Below are positions 13,140 through 25,600 of a stretch of DNA of 64,000 nt, piece after piece. Positions within the stretch are counted from its first letter, which is position 1. Each line of letters starts with the position of its first letter. The stretch covers positions 250,001-314,000 of the forward strand of contig JAQFVV010006310.1 of NCBI GenBank assembly GCA_028023455.1, read 5' to 3'. Source of the stretch: Epiperipatus broadwayi. Taxonomy: Eukaryota > Onychophora > Udeonychophora > Euonychophora > Peripatidae. Made by a program: the position numbers and the translations under genes. Under the pieces are notes generated by a model. That model made no database searches. It saw only the letters and a list, made by a program, of their open reading frames with translations, and was not told the DNA's origin.

Positions 13140-13396
13140 CTATATCTCTAAATGGTTTATTTTCAGATTGATTTGATTTGGGAATTTGGCTATAATCTAT
13201 CCATAATGTCATGAGTGTACTGCGGAAGAGATACTAATGGATAACATAGAATCCAATATGGAAACTGCAATGGAATATGTACCTGAAAGTTTTGATCAGA
13301 TTCTAATGCTTTATACTAAAACTGTAGTGTCAATGGTTATCCAGTCAAAGTTTTTGTTGACTCTGGTACTCAGACCATAATCATGAGTCAGTAATG
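13140..13396 (+). pseudogene. DDI1/DDI2-like retroviral-type protease, truncated frameshifted fragment
   Basis: DDI1/DDI2 are ubiquitin-directed aspartic proteases. The plus strand shows degraded but ordered similarity to the segment leading into the retropepsin domain. A LFSD..FDL block (~13168-13185) is followed by MDNIESNMETAMEYVPESFDQILMLY (13237-13314). After a one-base frameshift comes NCSVNGYPVKVFVDSGTQTIIMSQ (13320-13391), which carries the catalytic D-S-G. The family has the same order: ...NIE.N...AMEYAPESFG..MLYINC.VNGHP.K.FVDSGAQ.TIMS. An insertion disrupts the start, the frame shifts after MLY, and a stop follows MSQ, where the repeat starting at ~13405 begins. No introns are visible in the fragment, so a decayed processed copy is likely. 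Confidence 0.7.
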
Positions 13397-13404
13397 AGCA
13401 GATT

Positions 13405-15560
13405 ATATATATATTGAACCGGGTAGGGTGTTTTATTGATCACTGAGAGAGGAAACATAATCTATATTGCACTTGTTAAACTTTGACTCTTTAAATAAAA
13501 TAACTTGTGAAACAATATTGCAAAACTTTTATATAAAAAAATATGATACAATTATTAACTCTTAATATATTTGATCTACACCAAGACAATTTAAATATTG
13601 CACCAGCACAGCCCCTTAGGCAGAGAAGAACAATGCCCATAGGTGACCAAGCCAGAGCTATCTTCTCGGCTGCAGAATTAGTAAACCCCGGGCACCAGTC
13701 AGTTACCCAAAAAGATAAACGACATACTTTTTGACTCTTTAAATAAAATAACTTGTGAAACACTATTGTAAAACTTTTATACAAAAAAATATGATACAAT
13801 TATTTACTCTTAATATATTCGATCTACACCAAGGCAATTTAAATACTGCACCACCATGGCCCCTTAGGCAGAGAAGAACAATGCTGAGAGGGCACCTGTG
13901 TTCAAGCCAGAGCTATATATAAAAATATATAATTTGTGACCACGTTTGAAGGACACAGATCTTCTCAGCTGCAGAATTTAACACCTATCATTCAAAGCAC
14001 TTTTTTGTTTCAGAGTCAACTCCGGGTGCCAGTCAGTTACCCAAAGATAAATGATGCACTTTGAATGATTGGCAAACTAATTCAGCACTTAAGATATCCC
14101 AACTAGCTCAATCAAAAGGAATATAATGCATTTCTGCTTTAATTAGTGGTAAAAGAATTGACCAAATAATTTATTAGCTAATCAAATATTTATTATTGTA
14201 AATTTTAAACTACCAAATTTTCTCAATTAAATATAAACAATGATTCGTACTAACTTCAGACACACACATATTATACTAAGATACACAATAGCAATATAAT
14301 TCAGCATTAAAATAATTATAAGCATTCAAAACATGCACATGTATGCGGTGAGTTCATTTATTAACTGACTCTGAGAGGATTCAAGATTTAGCAATGACTA
14401 CATTATTATCAGAAATGAAATAAGAAAAGTTATTAATTACCTGTAGGATTTTGGACGTTAAATTCTTCTGTTTGCTGCTTCATGTGATAATTTTTTCCAA
14501 CCGGTTGGATTCGAGATTTTGTGGAGGTTCCTTTGCTTACTATTTCATGGCACTATTCTTTAAGACAGTTAGATATCCCTGGCAGTTTTTCAAGTTGTTA
14601 GGCAGGCATCACCTTTATCGGGCACGCCGCTGGCTTCATTGGACTCAGGCTGGAGCAAGACCATATGATTCCAAGAGTTGTTAGCACTGCATTGTCCTGG
14701 TAAACACTGATTGATTTACTGAACTGATAGACTGAACTGAACTGATGAAAAACTGGACTATTTATGTGGTGACCTGTTGTCACTTTGCTAATTAGTTTTT
14801 ATATCCCCCAGCTATATCTGTTTTTGGAATTCATCCACTGTTTGATAATACATTCTTTTGATACAATTTTGATCCTGTTTCAGTTGGTAACCATTGCTAA
14901 TTTGCTGTTTTGTGGATTTTTTTTTATTAGTAGCCATTTCAAATTCTGTTTTATATCACTTATGAGCATATACAATATTTTTTAACTTTCATGTATCATT
15001 TTAACAACACACACACACATTTTACTATACTTCTTTATTTTTAAAATCATTCACTATTAACACACATATATTTACAATTCTTTAAATTACAGAAAAAGAC
15101 TTTCTTTTTTTTCTTTAAATTAAATAAAAAAAGGTATTTTATTTCCATGTAAAAGATTTATAGTTTAAACTGTTCTACTTTTAATTCTTGATTACTTGAA
15201 ATTCAACTAGTTTTAATTTTCTAAGTTAAATTTCTCTCCCCCTTCCAATTACTCCTTAATACATAAAACTATGAATTAATTGACTTTTAGCAAACTGTTT
15301 TTTAAAAAAAAAACTCTTTAAACTTCTTTTATTAAACTTTTAACTTATATGAATAACTCTTTAAACTTTTACAAATTATTTTCCTTTTTTTTTTTAGCAA
15401 AGTACATTTTGTTTAAATAATAAACTCTTTAGACTATTATAAATTTATTTATCTCAAATGAAATGTTTTTCTTTGTTTTTAATTCACTTATTTATGGACA
15501 ACATATTGATTTTATTACTTCTGCGTTATTTATGAAACCCTTTTATTTTTGATTAATTGT
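13405..15560 (+). repeat. Dispersed repeat E, left copy (with internal tandem duplication)
   Basis: Matches 55520-57450 in the same orientation. Landmarks: TATATATTGAACC, AAAATATGATACAATTATT, CCTTAGGC.GAGAAG, AACACCTATCATTCAAAGCA, CCAACTAGCTCAATCAAAA, TTAGCACTGCATTGTC, AACACACACACATTTTA. In this copy a segment is duplicated: GACTCTTTAAATAAAATAAC begins at 13485 and again at 13733 (period 248). No conserved ORF. The class is unknown, possibly an LTR or non-coding retroelement part. It abuts the DDI-like pseudogene. Confidence 0.85.
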
Positions 15561-15777
15561 AACTTATGTGGACCGCTCTGAATGAAGTAAAAATAAGGTC
15601 TATTTTTGATAAACTACATATCAAAAATTTCATTTAAAAAAAAAAAAAAAAAAATTTAAGTTATAAAGGAAGTAAAAAATAATGCCATCAGAAGAGTCTG
15701 AAAAAAAGAATATAACTAAGAAAATAAAATAAAATAAAGATAATTTAAAAAAAAAAAAAACACTTTCAGCATGGAAA

Positions 15778-16438
15778 GACTTTGGGTTGGTATTTTTAGA
15801 TCTAGTGTCTGAACCTACCCTGACACCTCTCTGAGGAGTGCCAAAGCAAAAAACCATGGTGAGGGGTTTGGGGAGGGGTTCCTGACAGAGATATTTTAAA
15901 TGCTTTCTCTGGCTAAGCATTTAACACAAAGCTTATTGAGGAATTGGCAATCCTCATTGTTTATAACTTACAAGCTTAAGAGAATAGAGTCACGTGACCT
16001 ATGACTCTTATTTTGACTATTTATAGTCTCTGCCTTAGGTCTTATGCAATGTTATATTGCTAAGACTACTAATATATGGTATGGCTGAAGATCTATCAGC
16101 CCCATACAGCTATTTGAGTTGGAAAGCTGGGTTTCAAGACATGTAGGTGTCTGAAAATTTCAGATTTTCCACTCAATAGATAACTTTTAGTTAAATGCTG
16201 ACTTTGGGTTGGTATTTTTAGATCTAGTGTCTGAACCTACACTGACACCTTTCTGAAGAGTGCCAAAGCACGAAACCATGGCCAGGGGTTTGGGGAGGGG
16301 TTCCTGACATATTTTAAATGCTTTCTCTGGCTAAGCATTTAACACAAAGCTTGTTGAGGAATTGGCAATCCTCATTGTTTATAACTTACAAGCTTAAGAT
16401 AATAGGGTCATGTGATCTATGACTCTTATTTTGACTAC
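15778..16438 (+). repeat. ~240-bp repeat pair, period 422
   Basis: 15778-16018 and 16200-16438 share GACTTTGGGTTGGTATTTTT, AGATCTAGTGTCTGAACCTA, GAGGGGTTTGGGGAGGGGTT (one change), CTCTGGCTAAGCATTTAACA and CTTACAAGCTTAAGA. The ~180-bp spacer differs. Similarity is very high, so the duplication is recent relative to the surrounding debris. Confidence 0.9.
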
Positions 16439-16559
16439 AAATACTTATATTTCTTTGGGAAAAATAGTGTTCTTAATAGTATATATCACATGAGTCAGAT
16501 AAAACTAGAATATTTTTTCTAGTTCTAATCAAACTTAGGATTTTTTATTCAACCATCAT

Positions 16560-19390
16560 CATTATCATCATTTTCAATCATTATCGATCCACTGCAAGAT
16601 GAAGATCTCTCTAAGATCAGTCCATCTTCTCTGATTTCTAGCCTCTCTTATCCATGTCATACCAGAAAACTTTATTTCATCCATCCATCTCACGTGATTT
16701 CTTTCTAGCTCTTTTACAACCTCTTGGAATTCAATTTAGGATTTGCCCAAGTCAACTTCGTCACTTAATTCTTTCAATGTCAGTAATATCTCTTTGTTCT
16801 CTCACCCATGTACTTCACTTCCAATATCTTCATATTACTCCTAATATACATTTCTCCATATCTTTTTGAGTAGTCTGAAGTTTCTGTATTAATCTTTTGT
16901 TAAGTGTCCAAGTCTCAGAGCTGTAAGTAAAAAGTGGTAACACATTTATTAAAAACTTTCCTTTTCAAATACATAGGCATATTTCTTTTTAATATTAAAT
17001 AATTTCTACTAAAAAGCACTCAAAGCAACTTTAATTCTATGATTAATTTCATCCATTATGTTTCCATCTGTAGTAATAATTTGACCAAAATGTTTGTAGT
17101 TGATAATTTCTTCTAACTCATCATTATCAAACTTTATTTCCATCTTTGAAAAAATCATCAAACACTACAACTTTTAATTCTATTTTCTTACTTTCATCTG
17201 ATAACTGTTGCCACCATTTCCTTAAACTCTTAAATATTGTTTTCAAAAACAACTACACCATCTACAAAATTTAATGATTTAAATAATCTCCATTTACTTT
17301 TATCCATTAGCTTCCCATTTTAATCTGCAAAATACTTCTTGCAAAACTGCTAGAATCACCCTGTCATATACCCTTCTTAACATTAGACTTCATTTGATCA
17401 CCATTTCTTATGCTTGCTCTTAACTATTATTAAAACAGGCAAAACTATCTATACATATTGTCACTCAGTGCAAGCTAGAGTAATCAATGAATGCCAGAAG
17501 GCTTGTGCATAAATCCTAAGATCTAGGTGCAGTGCTCTCAGATCCAAGGCTCCTCACTGACGAAGGCCACATGCCAGTATCCATTGATTACTCTGGCTTG
17601 CACTGAGTGGCAATACATATAGACAGTTTTGCCTGTTTTAATAAGATTAGACTTTTTAGTATTGTTATTTAATCTAATTGTTTGCTTTTGCATTTTTATA
17701 AATATTCTTCAGAATATAACAGTATCTTGGGCTACATTTTGATGATTTAATGCGTTAATCACTGAAGAAATGCTTATAGATTCAAATGCCTTTCCATAGA
17801 CTACAAATCCAAAGCATAATAGCAACTTATATTCATTGGTCCTCTCTACAACTTCTTTCAATACTTGGATTTGATCCACTATACTAAAATCCCATTTAAA
17901 TCCATATCATTCTTTTGGTTGGTTAAAATCCAAAGTTCACTGTAAACGAGTTGTAATTATTTTGGGAAAAATTTTGTAAAGAACTGATAAAAGATTCCCA
18001 AGTCTGTAATTTCTAATATCTTCTTTATCGCATTTTTTAAATATTAATACTGCATTCTTCCAATCATTTGTAACATCTTTATCATTTAGATATTTGATAT
18101 ATAACTTTGCCAAAAAAAAATTCTATTTGTTCACCTGCTTCTTTTAAGAAATCAATTATAATTCCATCATAACCTAGAGCTTCTCCATTCTTCATAAATT
18201 TAAATGCATACCTCAATTCCTTATTTAAAATCCTGAGCAATTCAGAAGATATAGGTGTTGTAGGAGGTATTTTTCTTTGTTTTTATTGCTATACAATTCT
18301 TGATAGAACTCTTCTATATATTTGTCTCTCTTTTCAGTAATAGTTCCATCTTTTTTTTTTATTACAGATATAAGTTTCCTATCAATTCCAAAATGTTTTT
18401 ACACTCTTGAGACTTTTATTTTTTTTTGTAACTTTCTTACTAGTTCATAATTATATACTTTATTATATCATTAACAACTTTTTTGAGATATTCAATCCTT
18501 CTTAATGCATGATTTTTTAAATAGTTTCAAATTCCTTCTTTTCTTTATAAATTGCCTTGTCTTAGTAAAAATTTTACTAGTAAATTGCTGTTTATTGTAT
18601 CAGCTATCTTTGCTGCAGATTTTAAAAGTGTATCAGTTATCTTCCTATTGATTTCATTCAAATCTAAATCATGTTCAAAATCTGCTAGTTTTTGAAAACA
18701 ATTTACAAATTCCAATTTAAACACAGAATGTTTCTGAAGATTAGGAATATCAACAACTAATATGGTTTTTCTTAATAATTTTTGTCTTTCTAGTTTTGCA
18801 GTACCATATATTTTACATTACATGAATTGATGATCACATCCTGTGTCAAAGTTACTAAGAACATTATTTCCTGTTATTCAAAATATAATCCAATGCTGCT
18901 GTACCTTCATTTGGATGCTTCCATGCCCATTCCCATTGAACATTTTTTTCAAAATGAATTCATAATATAACCTTTTTCTTTTTCTAAGAACTCCACAAAT
19001 TTGTGTCCTCTCTCATTTCTATCATCATAACCAAATTTCCTACAGTACTTTCATCTTTCAATTGTTTACCAACTATAGCTTTAAAGTCTCCCATGACAAT
19101 TGATCAAGACTTATGTACATCCATATAAAATCCTCTACTTCTTCATCACAATGAGAACTTGTTGGAGCAAAAACCTGAATTATCTATATTTGATATCTGC
19201 TATTAAATTAAATAACTAATTTTGCCATTCTGTCCGATACACCATTAATCTCCACAATATTGTTCTTTCACTTTTTATTTACAATAAATTTTACTCCAAT
19301 TGTACTTCTAATGTTTGTGCCTTTGTAGTATAGTACATATTCTGGAAATTCTTCGCATCCTCCACTTTAGGCTGCTAATCGCTGCCTTTG
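16560..19390 (-). pseudogene. RTE-like (craniofacial-type) LINE, dead
   Basis: On the minus strand, 5' to 3'. The endonuclease part has QVFAPTSSHCDEEVEDF (~19120-19170) and IVMGDFKA (~19095-19070). The RT part has KKCDKEDIRNYRLGNLLSVLYK (~18035-17970), SIVDQIQVLKEVVERTNEYK and FVVYGKAFES (~17790-17820). The C-terminus has GMTWIREARNQRRWTDLREI then FILQWIDND and a stop at 16576-16574. The RT motif normally reads F.DY.KAFDS, so a catalytic Asp is gone. Many frameshifts and a MITE insertion confirm that it is inactive. The 3' tail is GAT-rich. Confidence 0.85.
17434..17637. mobile_element. 204-bp MITE inside the LINE, TTAA flanks
   Basis: Near-perfect inverted ends of ~58 bp (AACAGGCAAAACTATCTATA..., ...CACTCAGTGCAAGCT.GAGTA) surround a ~90-bp centre. 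TTAA is on both sides (17430-17433, 17638-17641), as in piggyBac-type or Kolobok-type insertions. It splits the RT segment of the LINE, so it arrived later. Confidence 0.85.
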
Positions 19391-19399
19391 GTGGTGACT

Positions 19400-22390
19400 T
19401 TACAGCCTCCTGGGAATAAGGATCATGATTGTAAATATCTATTAGAAAAAAAAAATCATTCACACATTCATTCTGCATTAAAAAAAGAACAACTAATATT
19501 TCAGCTAAGAACTATCAAGCAACAGACAAAAAAGGACTAAGATGTTTTTTGAACTTAAACTCAAAGGTAAAAATCCAATAAACTCACCTCACTAGCTAAT
19601 GCAGGTTGGTGATCAGCTTATCCATGCTCATATATTACATGAATAAATATATAGTAATAACAGTTGCAACACAAGAATGTATAGAATGAATATCAGGAAA
19701 TTGCCCTGCTTGATTCCTTTAAGACCTCCAAGAGGAATCAAAAGATCTCCTTTCAGTTAACAGCAAATTCCTTTCTGCAGCTTTTATTTAAATAATTGAC
19801 CTATAAATGGGCATATAACCATTCTTAGCTAGATCTATATCCTGCAGTGGTTTATTTAATCTTAGTCTCTCTAACATATTATAATGTTAACCATGCACAG
19901 ATGTAAACAATCATCATTAAACTTCTTTAGAATGTCTTTGGGCTAATTTTTATAATATAGATAAGGACTGCCTCTCCCATAAAAAACATGACCAAATTCA
20001 CTATAAAATATACTTTTAGAAGTATTGTATTGCTCATTCATTTCACAATTGCATGATTATATGACATAGTACATTTTCCCCATATAATCATCTGAATAAT
20101 TTAACAACTAACCATCTAAAATTATTTATTAATTTATTATATATAAAAAACTACAATTAACCTGAAAAAAAAAAACAATTAATTTGATAATTATCTTAAC
20201 TATTTATAAGATTCACTAACCCTAAATGCACAAGAGAGGGGGGGATGACTATAAAAGCTATTTATTTATTTACAGAATATGCTCAATGTAACAAATATTA
20301 ATCTCAAAATATACACTTTTAAATGTTTTTCTAAGTTAACAGACATAGTTCAGGGTGAAAATATTCAATATTTGCTATGTACACTGTGTATATATTCACA
20401 ACTTCAAAATTCCATTTAACAGAATCATCTTTGCTAAATTTCTAAACTAGTTCCACATAAATGCCACTTGACTGATATCACAAATTTATAATTCTATAAA
20501 GTAGTAATAAGTAATTCATTCATATAATAAGGTAGGAATTTTTAATTTTCTCTTTAAAAAAAAAATTTTGCTAATATTTTAATAAATAAAATATTATTAT
20601 TGTAAAAGATGTTTCATAAGAGCAAAAAAAAAATGCACATTATACTTTTGCTTTGGTACTAGATTGTTTTTGCTATTGATGATTATAAAAAAACCAAGCA
20701 CACTCCAAATCCCAAGTATGACAATTTAAAAATAATCACAAGATTATTTTTTTGTCGTTAATACTTATTAGATTCTTAATAAAAATTAATAGATATTTTT
20801 ATCAGGCTTAGATATATTTATAATGCAATTTTAAAATTATAAACGTAAGGTATGTTATCAACAAAACAACAGATTAATGCAATTATGAAATATAGCAGAG
20901 TAATAAACTGATAACTTTTTTACAAAGAAGTAATACTGTACTTAAATCTATGTGGATATATTATAATATTGTAGATAGTGACCATCTCAGACCACGCCAA
21001 TATTACAAGCTTGTATGTAAGTAAAATTAAAATGAGGAAATAATTTAATTTGTCCATATGTGTTTTTAATACAAACATTAATTTATTTAAGTTTATCTTT
21101 TTTTAAAGATGATATGATAGTTTCAATAGTGTTTGATATGGTAAATGGTTGTAAAAGAGAGAGAGAAAAGTATAAGATAAAATAAACAATTTCTTTTGTT
21201 CACTCTCTTCAGTAATTTTAATTGCCTATAAGTTTGGATTTTAGCTTTCATAAACAAAATATTGGGGAAAAATTTTTTTACCTTCATTAAATGCTGGAAA
21301 AATTTATTGAACAATTTTAATCTTTCAGAGATAAATAAATAAAGTTTATTTTTTAAAAAAAGATTTTAACAGTCTCTGTTAAATTTTTGTTGTAATTAAG
21401 TTGCTTTTCTTTTTTTTTCCCTTTATCTCTTTCCTAAACAATAAGCAATGTTTATAAAATGAAGGGTAATTAAAGGATTATCTTATTTTTAGTATAACAA
21501 CAAAAAAAAAAAAACTAATAAGAGATATTTCAAAACTGTGACGGAAATTTTTTAATTAAAAAAAAAGGGAGGAAAATAATTAAACAATTTTTTTTTTTAT
21601 AAAAATAGACCTAAAAGGTCAGTGTTTAATTTAGTCATGTAAGAAACAAATTCTCATTGGTTGAAGACAGGATTATTCCAAAAAGTATTATAGGGGAGTG
21701 GGTAAATCAATAGACATAGGGTTTTGAAAAGAGGTCAGTCTTAAATCAAATTCTTGAAGTGGACAGTGAAAAATCTTGGCCCAGCTATTGAAGAGAGCAG
21801 CAGCAGTGTTTCTTAACTCAGCTATTAAACAGATGCAAAGTTCAGCTGTTTAAAATTGTTTTCTAAAATAAAAATAAGAATGTGCAAAGTTTATTTAAAA
21901 TCTAATCACCATGTACCTTAATGTAAACTGTTTCACTGGAAAAATGTAGAGAAAATTCCCCTGAAAGTGTTATGCAACAAGCCTTATTTCCATCCAAAAG
22001 AATGAGTGTCTGTCTTTATTTGTTAGACTGATTTGGAAAATTATTAAAAAAAAAATGAATAATTTTTTCCTGTGCAAAATATTATATGGTAAGAATGGGA
22101 AAATAGAATACATTAGCCTAAAATGGAGAAGCCTTCAAGAAAAAAACCTACATAGAAAAACTAAAATTTCCCACTGCTCAAGAATGACTCCAAAGAAAAC
22201 AAATCCATGATAAAAGGTGTTTAATGTGCATATTATATCCACACTTATAGACAAAAAAATTTATAGAAATAATAATCGATAAGAATGAATAATTTGATTA
22301 AATTTAACATTTTTTTGTGAAACATGTTTTTTTTATTCATTTGATTTTTCCCTTCAAAATTCTAAAAATTTTTAAGGTAATTTAATTTTT
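19400..22390. other. No gene recognised; A+T-rich intronic sequence
   Basis: Many poly-A and poly-T runs and short low-quality open frames. Apart from the short repeat at 19965-20075 I see no structure. Confidence 0.45.
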
Positions 22391-22395
22391 ATTAA

Positions 22396-22690
22396 ACATA
22401 ACATTATAACGGACGGAATGATTCACTTGAATACATAGATCAGATTCAACAATCAGCTGGTTCGATCACAATGTATGACCAACTTACACAAAGTCTATAT
22501 CTGATGGTAGACCTATCTATCGAGCCCCAAAATTGATGGTGCCACATATTATGGACGGAATGATTACCACTAGCCCCAAACATTGCTGACACCAGATATA
22601 ACGGATGGTACTCTTCATCAACAATCATAAGCTAACCACGCCCAACGATGGTGTGCCAGATGTAACGGTTGTCAACTAACTTGCAGACTG
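22396..22690 (-). repeat. LTR/leader-like segment with a triplicated motif
   Basis: Read on the minus strand, three successive pieces resemble each other: CCGTTACATCTGGCACACCA, CCGTTATATCTGGTGTCAGC and CCGTCCATAATATGTGGCACC, each followed by TTGGGG or TTGGGC. TGGTGTCA after an LTR-like end resembles a primer-binding site of gypsy-type elements. It adjoins the dispersed repeat copy starting at ~22660. Confidence 0.4.
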
Positions 22691-25600
22691 TAATACTATG
22701 CAGATGTAGCAATCTGGTGTGGGATAAGTTAATATGCCCTAATTTATTGCCCCTAATAAAACAATCTGCAGAGACCTACCAGGTTTAGAAAGGGAAAAAG
22801 TTGCATCTAACTATGGTCAGACTTTGGGTCTTCGGGTAGAATGCTAATGAGAACCTGATGAAATGCTTAACCAATGATTGCATACACTTTAATTGACTAA
22901 CTCTATCCCTATTTAATAATATTAAAGGCAATTTAAGTTATTTCATCCACTTTCCCCTTTTTCAATTCCGTTATGCCCTAATATTCAAGCCCAGAGAGAA
23001 TATTGCTTTTGACTCCTACTTCCGGTTTGTCGGCGTAATTTGCGCTCTTGGGTAATCATTTGATGACATGTTATTTTCTTTCTTTGCTGACGTAAAAAGT
23101 ATAATCATGACGTCAAAGAAAATATGGCCGTTTTTAGCTATATATGTTAGCCTTCAAACGATCTTTATTTCAAAAAAATCGGTTGAAATTTAGATTTTTG
23201 GTGAATTTTTTAATCAACCACAGTATTTATTTTTTTTGTTTTTTTGATAATTTTTGTACTTATCACGAAACGATAAAAGACAAAATGCTTTATGGGCTGG
23301 ATGTGAAATTTTCTCCGGTAAGGCCTATATGTCAACGTAATTATTCGTAAGTAAAAATTTTTAATTTTTGGAAAAAATATATTTTTTATTAATTTTAGTT
23401 TGTAATTAGTGTGTGCTAATTTGTAGTTATATATTTATTTATTTATGCTCATATACAATTCATATTTATCGAAATATTGGTGTGTGTGTAATTATATATT
23501 TGTGTTCGTATATGCTCTATAGAATTCATATTTATCATAATTTTCTAAAGATAGTTTGTAATACATTTATTTATGCTCACATAGAATTCATACTTATCGA
23601 AAAATTAGTATGATTTAGTTTGTAATTATATATTTACTCATATAGAATTCATATCGTAATTAACTTATTAGTATATAATTCATATCGTGATTATCTAAAG
23701 TTCTATCTACAATAATCCTCTTATTTTTATAAAAATAATGATTTTCAAAAAGTATACTTTTTGAAAATCATTAATTATGTTTATATAATATGTTTTACAA
23801 GCAATGGGTTATAAAACTAATAATCAAATATATACAAACTTTGTATACACAAACATATAATCCAATTCTGAAACTTGTTTATGCTTGATCATGCTTTGCT
23901 TTTGCTATATGTTTCATAACATTATTTTCAAATCTATAGACTATATGCAAATAAATTATATCTGTGGTACAATAAATATAAAAAGATAGCATCACTTCTG
24001 TATATAAAGAATATAAACATCACTTGTGCAGTGCATAAAGAATATAAACACTGGTGACCACAAAGAATATAAACATTATTGTACACAGAAAAATATAAAA
24101 TGAAGAGATGAAACTCATTTTATCAGTGGTATAGAAAGTAGTCTACAATTTCTAGTTTTAGATAGACAAGAAGCCAATTGCTATGATAATTTCTTTTGTA
24201 TCTTTTATTAGGATGAATCTTTTTCTTTATAGACGCCTTTGACATTTAGAACATTTGGGGTACAAGATAAAAATGAAGAAGTCATATCCAACTTCTTTTG
24301 GAGATTGTGAAGCTGTGGATTATCTCAGGTAAGACATATTATACATGTTTAGAAAGATAATTTTATAAGGAATAGAAAGAAATTATCACTGAAGATGTAT
24401 TTTGAATTTTAGTTAATGTTAATTTCCAAATTATGAACAAACAATAAAATAATAAATGTTTCGGATGTGAAAATTTCTTTTTTACTTTATTTTTTATATA
24501 GTTATCACTATTTATTTTATGCTTATTGTTTTCCTTAATTTTTCTAGTTTCTAGCAATGTAATTGTTTTTGCTCTAACATAATTAAAACTGAAGTTATTA
24601 TGAAAATTGTGTCTCATGCCAGTATTTTAAAAAGTTCAATATGGCGGCTTGAAGCTGAAGTAGTTAACAGGTATGAACAGATACACACAGCAACTCCTAC
24701 ACCTATATATAGGTTACAACTAGCATTTATTATATTTGTTTTACGTTAAAGCTTTTTTTATATGACAAGAAAAATAGATGTGTGTGCATGCATAATTGTT
24801 TATAAACTGTGGAATGTTAGGACAACTCAATAAACTAGAGACTGAAATAATATAAACTCTTAAACATTTATTAACAATAATAAATAACATAAAGTATAAT
24901 AACAATAGTAATGATAAAAAAATAAAAAATAATAATAATCATATGTACATGTGTCACATGTGAACCTCTACCATTTTACTAATTAATGATTCTCCAGATC
25001 CAACCCTTATACCCCATGGTAGAAATCCATGGTAGAAATCCATCTATGTCACTCATTCTTTACAAATCATAATTATATAGAAAAATAAACTTTAATAATT
25101 TAAGATAATTGAGATGCTGGCTAGGTAAATTATATATTTACTGATGTTAACAATCTATTTAACTTAAGTCCGTCCCCCCCATTTATATATATGATAGAAA
25201 TTAATATTAGTTGATTAGTCAATATATACAAGGTTAATCAACAAAATAAAACATATAATATGTATTCTGTATAAGTGTTGCAATTTAATCTATGAAAATA
25301 AATGTAGAGAATCTTACCTTACTATTTATGTGGATAACCAACCTGATGTGAAGCAGGTGGGTTAACCTAAATTTCATTTACAATGACAATAGAAAAATAT
25401 CAAAGTGAATAATCCCCCCCCTTTTCCTCTTTGCTAATTCTGAAAAATGAGGCTTCAACATCAGAGTGTGAAAATACAATATAGATAACAAGAATAAAAA
25501 AAATAAAAATAAACAAAAATTTACAATATTGATTTCTTAATTAAAAATTCTAATTGGAACAAAGTTCATAAAAATCATCCTAATAGAAGTAGTAGTAGTT

